DNA from: Phenylobacterium sp.
GTDB taxonomy: Bacteria > Pseudomonadota > Alphaproteobacteria > Caulobacterales > Caulobacteraceae
DNA: 64,000 nt
NCBI RefSeq assembly: GCF_013822795.1
Contig: NZ_PNLB01000013.1
Location: 62,001-126,000 of the forward strand
Reading direction: 5' to 3'
The notes beneath the pieces were generated by a model. It was given only the letters and a program-made list of their open reading frames with translations, made no database searches and was not told the DNA's origin. The translations under genes and the position numbers were made by a program. Positions 23,729 through 33,020 of this stretch are shown one piece after another; position 1 is the first letter of the stretch; each line of letters begins with the position of its first letter.

Positions 23729-25396
23729 ATGGCGGACGTCGCCGTGGAAGCGGGCAAGAAGCCGGCGTCTTTGCGCACCGTGGTGGCCGCCTCATCGGCG
23801 GGGACCGCCTTCGAGTGGTACGACTTCTTCGTCTTCGGCAGCCTGACCCAGGTCATCTCCAAGACCTTCTTCTCGGGCCTGCCGGAAACCGCCGGCTACA
23901 TCGCCGCCCTGGCGCTGTTCGGGGCCGGCTTCCTGTTCCGGCCGCTGGGCGCGCTGGTGTTCGGCCGGATCGGCGACAAGGCCGGCCGCAAGGGCGCGTT
24001 CCTGGTCACCGTCGTGCTGATGGGCGCGGCCACCTTCGCAATCGGCCTGCTGCCGACCTACCAGCAGGTGGGGCTGCTGGCCCCGGCGCTGCTGGTGCTG
24101 ATGCGGATCGTCCAGGGCTTCGCGCTGGGCGGCGAGTACGGCGGCGCGGCGATCTATGTCGCCGAGCACGCGCCGGCCGACGGCCGTGGCTGGGCAACCG
24201 GCTGGGTGCAGACCTCGGCGGCGCTCGGCCTGTTCGGCGCGCTGATGGTGATCCTGGTCACCCGCCTCGTCCTGGGGAAGTACTTCGGCCCCGAGGCCTT
24301 CGACCAATGGGGCTGGCGGATCCCGTTCCTGTTTTCGGCCGGCCTGCTGGCGATCTCGATCTGGATGCGGCTGAAGCTCTCGGAGAGCCCCGCCTTCGCC
24401 AAGATGAAAGCCGAAGGGACCGCCTCCAAGGCTCCCTTCGCCGAGGCGTTCGGCCAGTGGCGCAATCTGAAGGTCGTGCTCCTGGCCCTGGTCGGGGTGA
24501 TGTTTGCGCAAGGGGCGGTCTGGTACACTGGCTTCTTCTACGCCCAGACCTTCATGGAGCGGTTCCTCAAGGTCCCGCCCGAGACCATCAACCTACTGAT
24601 GCTGTCGGTGACGGCGGTCAGCGCCGTCGGCTACGTCGTCTTCGGCTGGCTGTCGGACAAGATCGGCCGCAAGCCGGTGATGCTGTTCGGCATGGTGCTG
24701 ATGCTGGCGGCCTACTTCCCCGGCTTCCACATGCTGACCCAGACGCTGAACCCGGCGTTGTCGGAAGCCCAGGCCCGCACGCCGGTGGTGGTGGTCGCCG
24801 ATCCGAACGACTGCTCGCTGCAGTTCGACCCGGTCGGCAAGGCCGCGTTCCTGTCGTCCTGCGACATCGCCAAAGGCGTGCTGGCCGGGGCCGGCGTCTC
24901 CTATGACAACGAGGTCGGGGCCGCGGGCGCGCCGGCGATGGTGCGGATCGGCTCGACCACCGTGCACGCCGCCAGCGCCGCCGGCCTGGTCGGCAACAGC
25001 GCCAAGGCCGCCAAGGCCAAGGTCGAAGGCGAGATCAAGGCCGCCCTGGCCTATGCCGGCTATCCGTCGCACGCCGATCCGGAGCGCATGAACCTGCCCG
25101 GCGCGTTCGGAGTGCTGCTGGTCTTCGTGATCGCCGCCACCGCGCTCTACGGCCCTATCGCCGCCTGCCTGGTCGAGCTGTTCCCGACCCGCATCCGATA
25201 CACGGCGATGTCCCTGCCCTACCACATCGGCACCGGCTGGGTCGGCGGCTTCACGCCGTTCACCGCCTTCGCCATCGTGGCGGCGACCGGCCACATCTAT
25301 GCCGGGCTCTGGTACCCGTTCGTCTTCACCCTGACCTCTGTCGTGGTCTGCCTGTGGCTGCTGCCCGAGACCCGCGGCCGGTCGCTGGATCAGTAG
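23729..25396 (+). CDS. MFS transporter of the metabolite:H+ symporter (MHS) family with large periplasmic insertion
   Basis: 555 residues, against about 430-450 for ordinary MHS proteins. FEWYDFFVFG in helix 1, GRIGDKAGRKGAFL and GGEYGGAAIYVAEHAP are MHS signatures (ShiA/ProP/KgtP relatives). Twelve helices are predicted. Between helices 9 and 10 lies an extra soluble stretch of about 115 residues (about 340-455) with two Cys (362, 378) and an Ala/Lys-rich helix, placed on the periplasmic side by the inside-out count. The substrate is unknown. Followed by a palindromic repeat that separates it from the convergent kinase-like gene. Confidence 0.88.
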   Translation: MADVAVEAGKKPASLRTVVAASSAGTAFEWYDFFVFGSLTQVISKTFFSGLPETAGYIAALALFGAGFLFRPLGALVFGRIGDKAGRKGAFLVTVVLMGAATFAIGLLPTYQQVGLLAPALLVLMRIVQGFALGGEYGGAAIYVAEHAPADGRGWATGWVQTSAALGLFGALMVILVTRLVLGKYFGPEAFDQWGWRIPFLFSAGLLAISIWMRLKLSESPAFAKMKAEGTASKAPFAEAFGQWRNLKVVLLALVGVMFAQGAVWYTGFFYAQTFMERFLKVPPETINLLMLSVTAVSAVGYVVFGWLSDKIGRKPVMLFGMVLMLAAYFPGFHMLTQTLNPALSEAQARTPVVVVADPNDCSLQFDPVGKAAFLSSCDIAKGVLAGAGVSYDNEVGAAGAPAMVRIGSTTVHAASAAGLVGNSAKAAKAKVEGEIKAALAYAGYPSHADPERMNLPGAFGVLLVFVIAATALYGPIAACLVELFPTRIRYTAMSLPYHIGTGWVGGFTPFTAFAIVAATGHIYAGLWYPFVFTLTSVVVCLWLLPETRGRSLDQ

Positions 25397-25423
25397 GCTG
25401 AGACGCTCGGACAAGGAGACACC

Positions 25424-25549
25424 TCCCTCGCCCCTGCAAGGGGAGAGGGTTGGGGTGAGGGGTCGGCGGCGCGGAGCGACGCACGACGGAACCGGCAGCT
25501 GCTGAGAGGCCCGCCCCTCACCCTACCCTCTCCCCCAGGGGGAGAGGGA
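25424..25549. repeat. Palindromic intergenic repeat between convergent genes
   Basis: About 126 bases whose ends are inverted copies: GGGGAGAGGGTTGGGGTGAG on one side and the complement of it with one base missing on the other, giving a stem of roughly 20 bp enclosing a GC-rich centre. Sequences of this type are widespread intergenic elements in proteobacteria. It separates the MHS transporter from the APH-family gene and could terminate both. It differs from the repeat family at 35.9, 42.3 and 51.2 kb. Confidence 0.65.
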
Positions 25550-25586
25550 AACTGGCTTCGCAGGTCTCCACCAGGTGAGCGACGCG

Positions 25587-26582
25587 TCAGGCGATCACCG
25601 CCAGCGCCGCTTCCAGCTGGGGATCGCGCAGACCGTCCAGCGCCGCGGCCAGCCGCGCCTTCACGTAGGCGAAGCGGCCCGCGTCGGTGTCCAGCACCGG
25701 CTCGCCCAGCGACAGCGCCTCGTGCAGCTGCGCCAGCGAGCGGCCGGCGAGGTCCTTCGCCGGCGGTTGCTCGCCGACCGCGTTCGCCATCACCAGCCCG
25801 TAGAACAGGTGGTTCACCTGCCGCATGACCTGCAGCCGGGCGCGGCGGGGCGCATCCACGGCCCCGAAGTAGGTCGCCAGCAGCAGGTCCTCGTCCGCCG
25901 GCGTGTGGGCGAAGAGGTTGGCGACACACGACAGATCGACATAGCGGTCGGCCAGGAACGCCGACTCCCAGTCCACCAGCCATAGGCGCGAGCCGTCGTA
26001 GAGGACGTTGCGCGGATTGAGGTCGTTGTGGCTGGCCACCAGGTCGGCCGGATCGGTCCGGTACCGCGCGCGCAGGTTCCGCCAGCGGTCGAGCAGCTCG
26101 GCCATGGCGGCCGGCGCCACCAGGCCGCGCGCCTGAAACTGAGCGACGAGCGCGTCGATCCCGTCGAGATAGTCGACCAACGGCGGGAACGGCGGACCGC
26201 CGTGCAGGGCGCGGACCGTCTGGGCGACCTCGACCACCAGCTGGTCGTGCGTGCCGCGATACTCCAGCGACAGCGGCCGCTCGTCGACGAAGTCCATGAT
26301 CGCCACGCCGTCGTCCGGATCGGCGTAGCGGACCCGCGGGGCCAGCAGCCCGGCCGCGGCGATGCGCATGCACTCATAGGCCTGCTGCGGATCGCGGAAG
26401 CCGTCGCGCGCCTGGTCCAGCCGCAGCAGGTAGGCGATGCCGCCGACCCGGATGCGGAACACGCCGGCGCCGGAAAGCCCGCCGCCGAGCGCGACGATCG
26501 AGTCCGGCTCGCCGACGCCGAAGGCCGCGGTCAGGCCGCGGGCGACGGCGGTGCGGAGGGCGGGGGGAAAGTCGAGCGCCAT
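25587..26582 (-). CDS. Aminoglycoside/choline kinase-like (APH) phosphotransferase
   Basis: 331 residues. A nucleotide-binding N-lobe (ALGGGLSGAGVFRIRV) and the catalytic loop SHNDLNPRNVLYDG, with DWESA as the metal-binding DFG equivalent, define the APH/choline kinase fold. The family phosphorylates choline, sugars, antibiotics or thiamine; nothing here fixes the substrate. GGAGG precedes the ATG but pairs with an upstream CCTCC (26590-26604). It lies downstream of modB across an AT-rich spacer with repeated TTACCCGG, so it may be separately regulated. Confidence 0.75.
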   Translation of the reverse strand: MALDFPPALRTAVARGLTAAFGVGEPDSIVALGGGLSGAGVFRIRVGGIAYLLRLDQARDGFRDPQQAYECMRIAAAGLLAPRVRYADPDDGVAIMDFVDERPLSLEYRGTHDQLVVEVAQTVRALHGGPPFPPLVDYLDGIDALVAQFQARGLVAPAAMAELLDRWRNLRARYRTDPADLVASHNDLNPRNVLYDGSRLWLVDWESAFLADRYVDLSCVANLFAHTPADEDLLLATYFGAVDAPRRARLQVMRQVNHLFYGLVMANAVGEQPPAKDLAGRSLAQLHEALSLGEPVLDTDAGRFAYVKARLAAALDGLRDPQLEAALAVIA

Positions 26583-26610
26583 GGCGCGTCCTCCAGATTG
26601 GAGGATGCTT

Positions 26611-26650
26611 TTACCCGGCTATAAATCCTCGTCAATATTACCCGGATAAT
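26611..26650. promoter_or_regulatory. AT-rich operator-like spacer with two TTACCCGG repeats
   Basis: TTACCCGG occurs at 26611-26618 and 26638-26645. The second is part of ATTACCCGGATAAT (26637-26650), a palindrome with one mismatched pair. A -35-like TTGACG on the minus strand (26635-26630) lies between them, pointing at the APH-family gene. The composition is markedly more AT-rich than the surroundings. I do not recognise the cognate regulator. Confidence 0.45.
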
Positions 26651-27348
26651 TATTCCCGATCGCCGCGGGCGGCGCGCGCGGCCCAGCGGCCCACCGCATC
26701 GGAGACCAGCACCGCGGCCACGGCGATGACCGCGGCGACCAGGCAAAGGGCCGCGGCCCGCGCCTCGTCGCCCGGCGATTGGGTGGCGCCGTAGATCGCC
26801 GCCGGCAGGGTCAGGGTCTCGCCCGGGATGGCGGCGACGAAGGTGATGGTCGCCCCGAACTCGCCCAGCGCTTTGGCGAAGCCGAGGATGGCGCCGGCCG
26901 CCACGCCGGGCAGCGCCAGCGGCAGGGTGATGCGGAAGAAGCGGACCAACCGCCCGGCCCCCAGCGTGCGGGCGACCTCGTCCACCTCGCGGTCGACCGC
27001 CTCGATGGCCAGCCGGATCGGGCGGACCATCAGCGGGAACGCCATGATCCCGGCGGCCAGCGCCGCGCCGGTCCAGTCGAAGGCGAAGACGATCCCGACC
27101 TTCTCCAACGCCTGCCCGAACGCGCCGCGCCGGCCGAACAACAGCAGCAGCACATAGCCGGTCGCGACCGGCGGCAGCACCAGCGGCAAGGTCACCGCCG
27201 CGTCCAGCACCACCCGCGCAGCATAGCGGCCGCGCGCCTGGGCCAGCGCCACCAGCACCGCGATCGGCAGGGCGACCAGCGTCGCTGCGCCGGCCACCTT
27301 CAGCGACAACATCACCGCGGCGAAGTCTTCGGCCGTCAGGGTGCTCAC
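26650..27348 (-). CDS. modB: Molybdate ABC transporter permease ModB
   Basis: 232 residues with five to six transmembrane helices and the inner-membrane ABC coupling motif ARTLGAGRLVRFFRITLPLALPG (EAA loop), plus ALGEFGATITFVAAIPGETLTLP, a segment characteristic of ModB. It would form the channel for molybdate with ModA and ModC, neither of which is in this window. It starts with GTG overlapping the stop of the siroheme-synthase-like gene by four bases. The location beside molybdoenzyme and cofactor genes supports molybdate over tungstate or sulfate. Confidence 0.85.
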   Translation of the reverse strand: MSTLTAEDFAAVMLSLKVAGAATLVALPIAVLVALAQARGRYAARVVLDAAVTLPLVLPPVATGYVLLLLFGRRGAFGQALEKVGIVFAFDWTGAALAAGIMAFPLMVRPIRLAIEAVDREVDEVARTLGAGRLVRFFRITLPLALPGVAAGAILGFAKALGEFGATITFVAAIPGETLTLPAAIYGATQSPGDEARAAALCLVAAVIAVAAVLVSDAVGRWAARAARGDRE

Positions 27349-28229
27349 GGCGCCGCCGTCGGCAGGATCTCGACCGCCACGCCGGCCTGCTCGAGTTCGG
27401 TCAGCACGATCGGCGCCGTGGCCACGCGCACGACGCTCTGGCCGGACGCGGCCAAGGCGGCGAGCCGCTCAGCGCTCGCCGCGTCCGGCTGCAGGCGTTC
27501 GGCGTCCCGGCGCGCCAGCGACAGGATCGCCGGATCGGCGTCCGGGTCGGCGACGATCACGTCGGCGGCGGCCAGCGCGCGCACGGCGCGCAGGGTCAAC
27601 AGGTCGGCCGGGCCTCGGCCGGTGACGATCCGAATCCGGCCCTGGGCGGCGATGCCCCCGGCCAGCGCCTCGCGCAGCAGCCTCATCGCACCGTCCATGT
27701 CGCCGGCCATGGCGGCGGCGGCGGCCGGTCCGGTCAGCGCCTCGCGCAAGAACGTCCGGCGTTCGTGCAGCTGCGGCAGCGCGGCGCGGACCTCGTCCTG
27801 CAGCTGGCGGAACAGGGCCGCGACCCGGCCGGCGCCCTCAGGCACGCGCTGCTCGATGTCGGCGCGCAGCATGGTCGCCAGCATCGGCGAGGCGCCGCCG
27901 GTGCCGATGGCGGCCACCACCTCGCCGCGGTCGATCACCGCCGGGGTGGTGAAGTCGCAAAGCTGCGGGCGGTCGACGACGTTGACCGGCACGTGGGCCG
28001 CGCGGGCGGCGGCGGCGGCGGCTTGCGCAAAGACATCGTCGGCGCTGGCCACGAAGGCGAGCGCAGCGCCGGCATAGGCGGCGGGATCGGCCGCCGCGTC
28101 GCCTTGCAGATGCACGATACGGGCCGGCGAGCCTTCCAGCAGCCGCAGCTTGGCCTGCGCCGGCTCGCCCGAGCCGGCGATCACCACCGTGCGGCCGCTG
28201 AGCGGGAAGAAGGCGGGAAAGGCGTCCAT
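27345..28229 (-). CDS. Siroheme synthase-like protein (CysG N-domain plus truncated methyltransferase remnant)
   Basis: 294 residues. Residues 1-210 match the precorrin-2 dehydrogenase/ferrochelatase half of CysG: NAD-binding TVVIAGSGEPAQAKLRLL, NVVDRPQLCDFTTPAVIDRG and AIGTGGASPMLATMLR. From about 212 the protein resembles the start of a uroporphyrinogen methyltransferase (IVTGRGPADLLTLRAVRAL, LSLARRDAERL) but stops after about 80 residues, lacking the rest of that roughly 240-residue domain. The start ATG overlaps the stop of the MliC gene by one base. Expected product: siroheme for sulfite or nitrite reductase, none of which is nearby. Confidence 0.75.
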   Translation of the reverse strand: MDAFPAFFPLSGRTVVIAGSGEPAQAKLRLLEGSPARIVHLQGDAAADPAAYAGAALAFVASADDVFAQAAAAAARAAHVPVNVVDRPQLCDFTTPAVIDRGEVVAAIGTGGASPMLATMLRADIEQRVPEGAGRVAALFRQLQDEVRAALPQLHERRTFLREALTGPAAAAAMAGDMDGAMRLLREALAGGIAAQGRIRIVTGRGPADLLTLRAVRALAAADVIVADPDADPAILSLARRDAERLQPDAASAERLAALAASGQSVVRVATAPIVLTELEQAGVAVEILPTAAP

Positions 28230-28540
28230 CAACCGGTCTTGCAGTCGCGGTAGGCCGCGCCGGGCGTCCCGGTCAGCATCGCCTCGTCGCCCTTGCTGAA
28301 GAGCTCGACCCCGCCGGCGGCGTACTTGGCGCCGGAGGCCGAGCGTACGTGCGGCAGACGGTAGGTGCGGTCTCCAGCCCGGACGATCGCCCTGTCGCCG
28401 GCCAGGTCGTAGGCGGCGGTGAACGAACGGCCGCCGGCGCAGGCATAGGTCTGGGGCGCGTTCGTCGCGTCCATCGGCGCCGTGCTGGCGCAGCCGGCCA
28501 GGACCAGCGCCGCCCCGATCGCCAACATCACCTTCCGCAT
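28229..28540 (-). CDS. MliC-type lysozyme-inhibitor lipoprotein
   Basis: 103 residues. Signal peptide ending LVLAGC, then a compact domain with TYACAGGRSFTAAYD, SASGAKYAAGGVELFSKGDEAML and a final YRDC, the conserved pattern of membrane-bound c-type lysozyme inhibitors (MliC/YdhA), including two Cys able to form the structural disulfide. The SGxKY loop that inserts into the lysozyme active site is present. Its coupling (TGATG) to the siroheme-synthase-like gene is unexpected. Divergent from the molybdenum hydroxylase operon. Confidence 0.85.
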   Translation of the reverse strand: MRKVMLAIGAALVLAGCASTAPMDATNAPQTYACAGGRSFTAAYDLAGDRAIVRAGDRTYRLPHVRSASGAKYAAGGVELFSKGDEAMLTGTPGAAYRDCKTG

Positions 28541-28660
28541 TCAGGTCCCCTGACTGTCAGGCGCACAGCCTAGCCGTGGTCGGCGCCGAACGCAGCCACT
28601 TTACCGGCGAGCCTGAACGTCGTTAGGATGAGCGAACGCTCACATGCGGGAGGGATACCC

Positions 28661-29149
<489 letters not shown>

Positions 29150-29163
29150 GGGGGGAACCGCAG

Positions 29164-31347
29164 ATGAACGCTCCCGTGAACAAGAAGGCGATCGCCGGCG
29201 CAACTCGCCGCGACGTGGTGATCGGCGCCAGCCTGGTCGGCGGCGCCCTGGTGGTCGGGGCCTGCTCGCCCGGCGACCTGCTGTCGATCGGCGCCAAGGA
29301 GGACTTCGGCGCCTTCGGCCCCTTCATCAAGATCGCGCCGGACGGCGTGGTCACCGTCGTCTCCAAGCACATCGAATTCGGCCAGGGCAACCACGCCGGG
29401 CTAGCCGCCATCGTCGCCGAGGAGCTGGACGCCGACTGGAGCAAGGTCCGCGTCGAACAGGCCCCCGCCATCGCCAAGGTCTACGCCAACACCGGCATGG
29501 GCGTGCAGGGCACCGGCGGCTCGTCGGCGATCTCCAATTCCTGGGACCAGCTGCGCAAGGCCGGCGCCTCGGCGCGGGCGATGTTCGTCGAGGCCGCCGC
29601 CAACAAGTGGAGCGTGCCGGCCGGCGAGATTGCGGTGAAGGACGGCGTCCTGACCCACGCCTCGGGCAAGAGCGCGGGCTTTGGCGAGCTGGTCGCCGAC
29701 GCCGCCAAGGCGACGCCGCCCGCCACGCCGACGCTGAAGGACCCCAAGACCTTCACGCTGATCGGCACCGACCGCGTGCGCCGCAAGGACGCCCAGGCCA
29801 AGTCGGACGGCACCGCCAAGTTCACCCAGGACGTCCAGCTGCCGAACATGCTGATCGCCATGGTCGCGCACGCGCCGAAGTTCGGGGCCAAGGTCGCCTC
29901 GTTCGACGCCGCCGAGGCCAAGAAGGTCCCCGGCGTGGTCGAGGTCTATCAGATCCCCAGCGGCGTGGCCGTGGTCGCCGAGACCACCTGGGCCGCCAAG
30001 CAGGGCCGCGAGGCGCTGAAGGTCACCTGGAACGAGGACGAGGCCGAGAAGCGCTCCTCGGACGCCATCCTCGCCCGCTACAAGGAGCTGGCCTCCGGCA
30101 AGGCCCAGCCGGCCGACAAGGAGAAGTGGCAGGCTTTTGAGAGCAAGGGCGACATCGCCACGGTGAAGGGCGAGGCGTTCGAGGCGGCCTACGACTTCCC
30201 GTTCCTGGCCCACGCGACCATGGAGCCAATGAACTGCGTGGCCCAGGCCGGCGGCGGCAAGGCCAAGCTGACCTTCGGCTCACAGATCCCGACCATCGAC
30301 CAGCTCAACACCGCCAAGATCGTCGGCATGCTGCCCGGCGCGGTGGAGATCGAGACCCTGTTCGCCGGCGGCTCGTTCGGACGCCGCGCCAACTTCCAGT
30401 CCGACTACGTCGCTGAGTGCGTCGAGATCGCCAAGAAGGTCGGCAAGGACCGGCCGGTGAAGCTGGTCTGGACCCGCGAGGACGACATGGCCGCCGGCTA
30501 CTTCCGGCCGATCGCCCACCACACGGTGCGCGTCACCCTGGACAAGGACGGCTACCCCGCCAGCTGGCGCCAGCGGGTGGTCACCCAGACCCTGATGAAG
30601 GGCTCGCCGATGGGCCAGCCCAAGCTCGACGAGACCGCGGTCGAAGGCACGCTAGGCTCGCCCTATCTGAAGGCGACGCCGATCGTCGACGCCCAGCTGA
30701 TCCAGCCGGATTCGGGCGTGCCGGTGCTGTGGTGGCGCTCCGTCGGCGCGACCCACACCGCCTATGTGATGGAGCACACCATCGACCAGCTGGCCAAGAA
30801 GGCCGGCAAGGATCCGGTCGAGTACCGCCGCGCGCTCTACACCAAGGCTGGGGCCAACCGTCACCTGGCGGTGCTGAACCTGGCGGCCGAGAAGGCCGGC
30901 TGGACGACCCCGGCGCCGGCGGGCTGGACCCGCGGCGTGGCCGTGCACGAGAGCTTCGGCTCGGTGGTCGCACAGATCGCCGAGGTGAAGCTGGACGGCG
31001 GCGTCCCGAAGGTCGGCCGCGTGGTCACCGCCATCGACTGCGGCACCGCGATCTCGCCCGACCAGATCGCCTCGCAGATGGAAGGCGGCACCTGCTACGG
31101 GCTGTCGGCGGCGATGTTCGGCCAGATAACCCTGAAGGACGGCGTGGTCGAGCAGGGCAACTTCGACAGCTATCGCGTGCTGCGCAACTCCGAGGCCCCG
31201 ACCGTCGAGACCTACATCGTGGCGTCCGGCAATGCGCCGAGCGGGGTCGGCGAACCGGGCACCCCGGTGATCGGCCCGGCGGTGGCCAACGCCCTGCTGA
31301 CCCTCACCGGCCAGCCGACGCTGAGCCAGCCGTTCGTCAAAGCCTAG
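29164..31347 (+). CDS. Molybdenum hydroxylase large subunit with Tat signal (IorB-like)
   Basis: 727 residues. A Tat-type N-terminus has TRRDVVIGASLVGGALVVGA with a following Cys. The molybdopterin-binding core includes HIEFGQGNHAGLA, GVQGTGGSSAISNSWDQL, ATMEPMNC, GGSFGRRANFQSDY and the active-site Glu in SGVGEPGTPVIGPAVANAL. It belongs to the IorB/AldH group that keeps cofactor and large subunit in one chain and is exported folded with the small subunit. Likely substrates are aldehydes or N-heteroaromatics. Its stop overlaps the convergent mocA stop in CTAG. Confidence 0.92.
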   Translation: MNAPVNKKAIAGATRRDVVIGASLVGGALVVGACSPGDLLSIGAKEDFGAFGPFIKIAPDGVVTVVSKHIEFGQGNHAGLAAIVAEELDADWSKVRVEQAPAIAKVYANTGMGVQGTGGSSAISNSWDQLRKAGASARAMFVEAAANKWSVPAGEIAVKDGVLTHASGKSAGFGELVADAAKATPPATPTLKDPKTFTLIGTDRVRRKDAQAKSDGTAKFTQDVQLPNMLIAMVAHAPKFGAKVASFDAAEAKKVPGVVEVYQIPSGVAVVAETTWAAKQGREALKVTWNEDEAEKRSSDAILARYKELASGKAQPADKEKWQAFESKGDIATVKGEAFEAAYDFPFLAHATMEPMNCVAQAGGGKAKLTFGSQIPTIDQLNTAKIVGMLPGAVEIETLFAGGSFGRRANFQSDYVAECVEIAKKVGKDRPVKLVWTREDDMAAGYFRPIAHHTVRVTLDKDGYPASWRQRVVTQTLMKGSPMGQPKLDETAVEGTLGSPYLKATPIVDAQLIQPDSGVPVLWWRSVGATHTAYVMEHTIDQLAKKAGKDPVEYRRALYTKAGANRHLAVLNLAAEKAGWTTPAPAGWTRGVAVHESFGSVVAQIAEVKLDGGVPKVGRVVTAIDCGTAISPDQIASQMEGGTCYGLSAAMFGQITLKDGVVEQGNFDSYRVLRNSEAPTVETYIVASGNAPSGVGEPGTPVIGPAVANALLTLTGQPTLSQPFVKA

Positions 31348-31952
31348 CGATCGAGGTCGCTGCGCTCGTCGACGTCGAACAGCACGCCGTCGTCGGGCGC
31401 CTCGACCAGGGCCAGCGCCTGGCCGAGCCCTTTGAGGATCGCGCGCGCGCCGGCGTCGCCGGACAGCGTGCGCAGTTGCGGCAGCAGGCCTGAGCCGATC
31501 AGGGCCGGATGGCCGCGCTGGCCTTCGAACACCGGCGCGGCGGCCGGCGCACCGGCGCGGACCGCCGCGACGAGCTTCCCAAGCACCGCATGGGGCACGC
31601 GCGGCATGTCGCCGAGAAAGACAAATGCACCTGCACAGTTCGCGGGCAGCTCGGCGGCGGCCCGGCGCAGCGACGCGCCCATCCCCTCCTCGTGGTCGTC
31701 GGCATGAACCACCAGCAGACGCGAGGAGGCGCCCGAACGCGCGGCATGGTCGCGAGCCAACGCCTCGACCTCCGCCGCTGCCGTTCCGGTGACCACGATC
31801 ACCCGGCGGACGGGCGCGGCGAAGGCGGCCGCCAGGGCGCCGTCCAAAAGGGCGCCGCCTGCCCACGGCGCCAGCAGCTTGCCGCCGCCGAACCGCCGTC
31901 CCGCGCCGGCGGCCAAAACCACAGCCTCGAATTCGGGCGCCTCTGTCGCCAA
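31344..31952 (-). CDS. mocA: Molybdenum cofactor cytidylyltransferase-like NTP transferase (MocA/MobA family)
   Basis: 202 residues. Nucleotidyltransferase motif [36 protein letters not shown] and FLGDMPRVP, ending with [11 protein letters not shown] and [10 protein letters not shown] as in MocA (YgfJ-like) enzymes. MocA attaches CMP to molybdopterin, the cofactor form used by xanthine-oxidase-family enzymes such as the neighbouring hydroxylase. It is convergent with the large-subunit gene (4-base overlap) and divergent from moaA. Confidence 0.85.
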   Translation of the reverse strand: MATEAPEFEAVVLAAGAGRRFGGGKLLAPWAGGALLDGALAAAFAAPVRRVIVVTGTAAAEVEALARDHAARSGASSRLLVVHADDHEEGMGASLRRAAAELPANCAGAFVFLGDMPRVPHAVLGKLVAAVRAGAPAAAPVFEGQRGHPALIGSGLLPQLRTLSGDAGARAILKGLGQALALVEAPDDGVLFDVDERSDLDR

Positions 31953-31972
31953 ACCGTGTTCCCCTCTATCTT

Positions 31973-33016
31973 ATGCTCAGCATGACGCCCTATGACGCCG
32001 CATCGCCGCAAGAGGCCCGCGTCCAACCGTTGATCGATGGATTCGGTCGGACGGTGAGCTATCTGCGTGTCTCGGTCACCGACCGCTGCGACCTGCGCTG
32101 CGTCTACTGCATGTCCGAGCACATGACCTTCCTGCCGAAGGCCGAGGTGCTGACGCTCGAGGAGCTGGACCGCATCGCCTCGGCCTTCGTGGCGCTGGGC
32201 ACGCGCAAGCTGCGCATCACCGGCGGCGAGCCGCTGGTCCGCAAGGGCGTGATGGGCCTGTTCGAGAACCTCTCGCGGCACCTGAAGTCGGGCGCGCTGG
32301 ACGAGCTGACCCTGACCACCAACGGCACGCGGCTGGAGGAATTCGCCGCCGACCTCGCCCGCCTCGGCGTGCGGCGGGTCAACGTCTCGATGGATACGCT
32401 GGACCCGGCCAAGTTCCGCGTCCTGACCCGCGGCGGCCAGCTGCCCAAGGTCATGGCCGGCATCGACGCGGCCCTGGCCGCCGGCCTCTCGGTCAAGATC
32501 AACGCCGTGGCGCTGAAGGACGACAACGCCGCCGAACTGCCCGACCTGATCGCCTGGGCCCATGCCCGCGGCTGCGACATGACCCTGATCGAGGCCATGC
32601 CGCTGGGCGAAATCGAGGTCGACCGCACCGACCAGTTCCTGTCGCTGAAGGACGTCCGCCGCGGGCTGGAGAGCTTCTGGACGCTGAACGAGATCGCCCA
32701 CCGCACCGGCGGCCCGGCCCGCTATGTCCGAGTCGAGGAGACCGGCGGGCGACTAGGGTTCATCACCCCGCTCAGCCATAATTTCTGCGAGAGCTGCAAC
32801 CGCGTGCGGCTGACCTGCACCGGCACCCTCCACACCTGCCTCGGCCGCGAGGACGCCAGCGACCTGCGCGCGGTGATCCGCGCCGGGGCCGACGACGCGG
32901 GACTGGTGGACGCCATCCGCCTGGCGATCGACGCCAAGCCGCAGGGCCACGACTTCCACATCGAGCGCGCCGCCGCCCCGGCCGTCGCGCGCCACATGTC
33001 GACGACCGGGGGCTGA
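31973..33016 (+). CDS. moaA: GTP 3',8-cyclase MoaA
   Basis: 347 residues. Radical SAM cluster C39-x3-C43-x2-C46 ([10 protein letters not shown]), the GGEP-like [11 protein letters not shown], and a second cluster ligated in [18 protein letters not shown]. The C-terminus ends in Gly-Gly, which is inserted into the active site and required for catalysis. It makes 3',8-cyclo-GTP, the first molybdopterin intermediate. It heads the moaA-D-E-B-C-moeA operon, whose genes touch or overlap. The start may be 31973 or the in-frame ATG at 31982; no clear ribosome binding site supports either. Confidence 0.93.
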   Translation: MLSMTPYDAASPQEARVQPLIDGFGRTVSYLRVSVTDRCDLRCVYCMSEHMTFLPKAEVLTLEELDRIASAFVALGTRKLRITGGEPLVRKGVMGLFENLSRHLKSGALDELTLTTNGTRLEEFAADLARLGVRRVNVSMDTLDPAKFRVLTRGGQLPKVMAGIDAALAAGLSVKINAVALKDDNAAELPDLIAWAHARGCDMTLIEAMPLGEIEVDRTDQFLSLKDVRRGLESFWTLNEIAHRTGGPARYVRVEETGGRLGFITPLSHNFCESCNRVRLTCTGTLHTCLGREDASDLRAVIRAGADDAGLVDAIRLAIDAKPQGHDFHIERAAAPAVARHMSTTGG

Positions 33017-33020
33017 GGTC

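Noticed and set aside
26611..26650. ModE or molybdenum-riboswitch element near modB
   Set aside because: The sequence does not match the ModE palindrome or the Moco RNA motif, and the element lies after modB, not before it.
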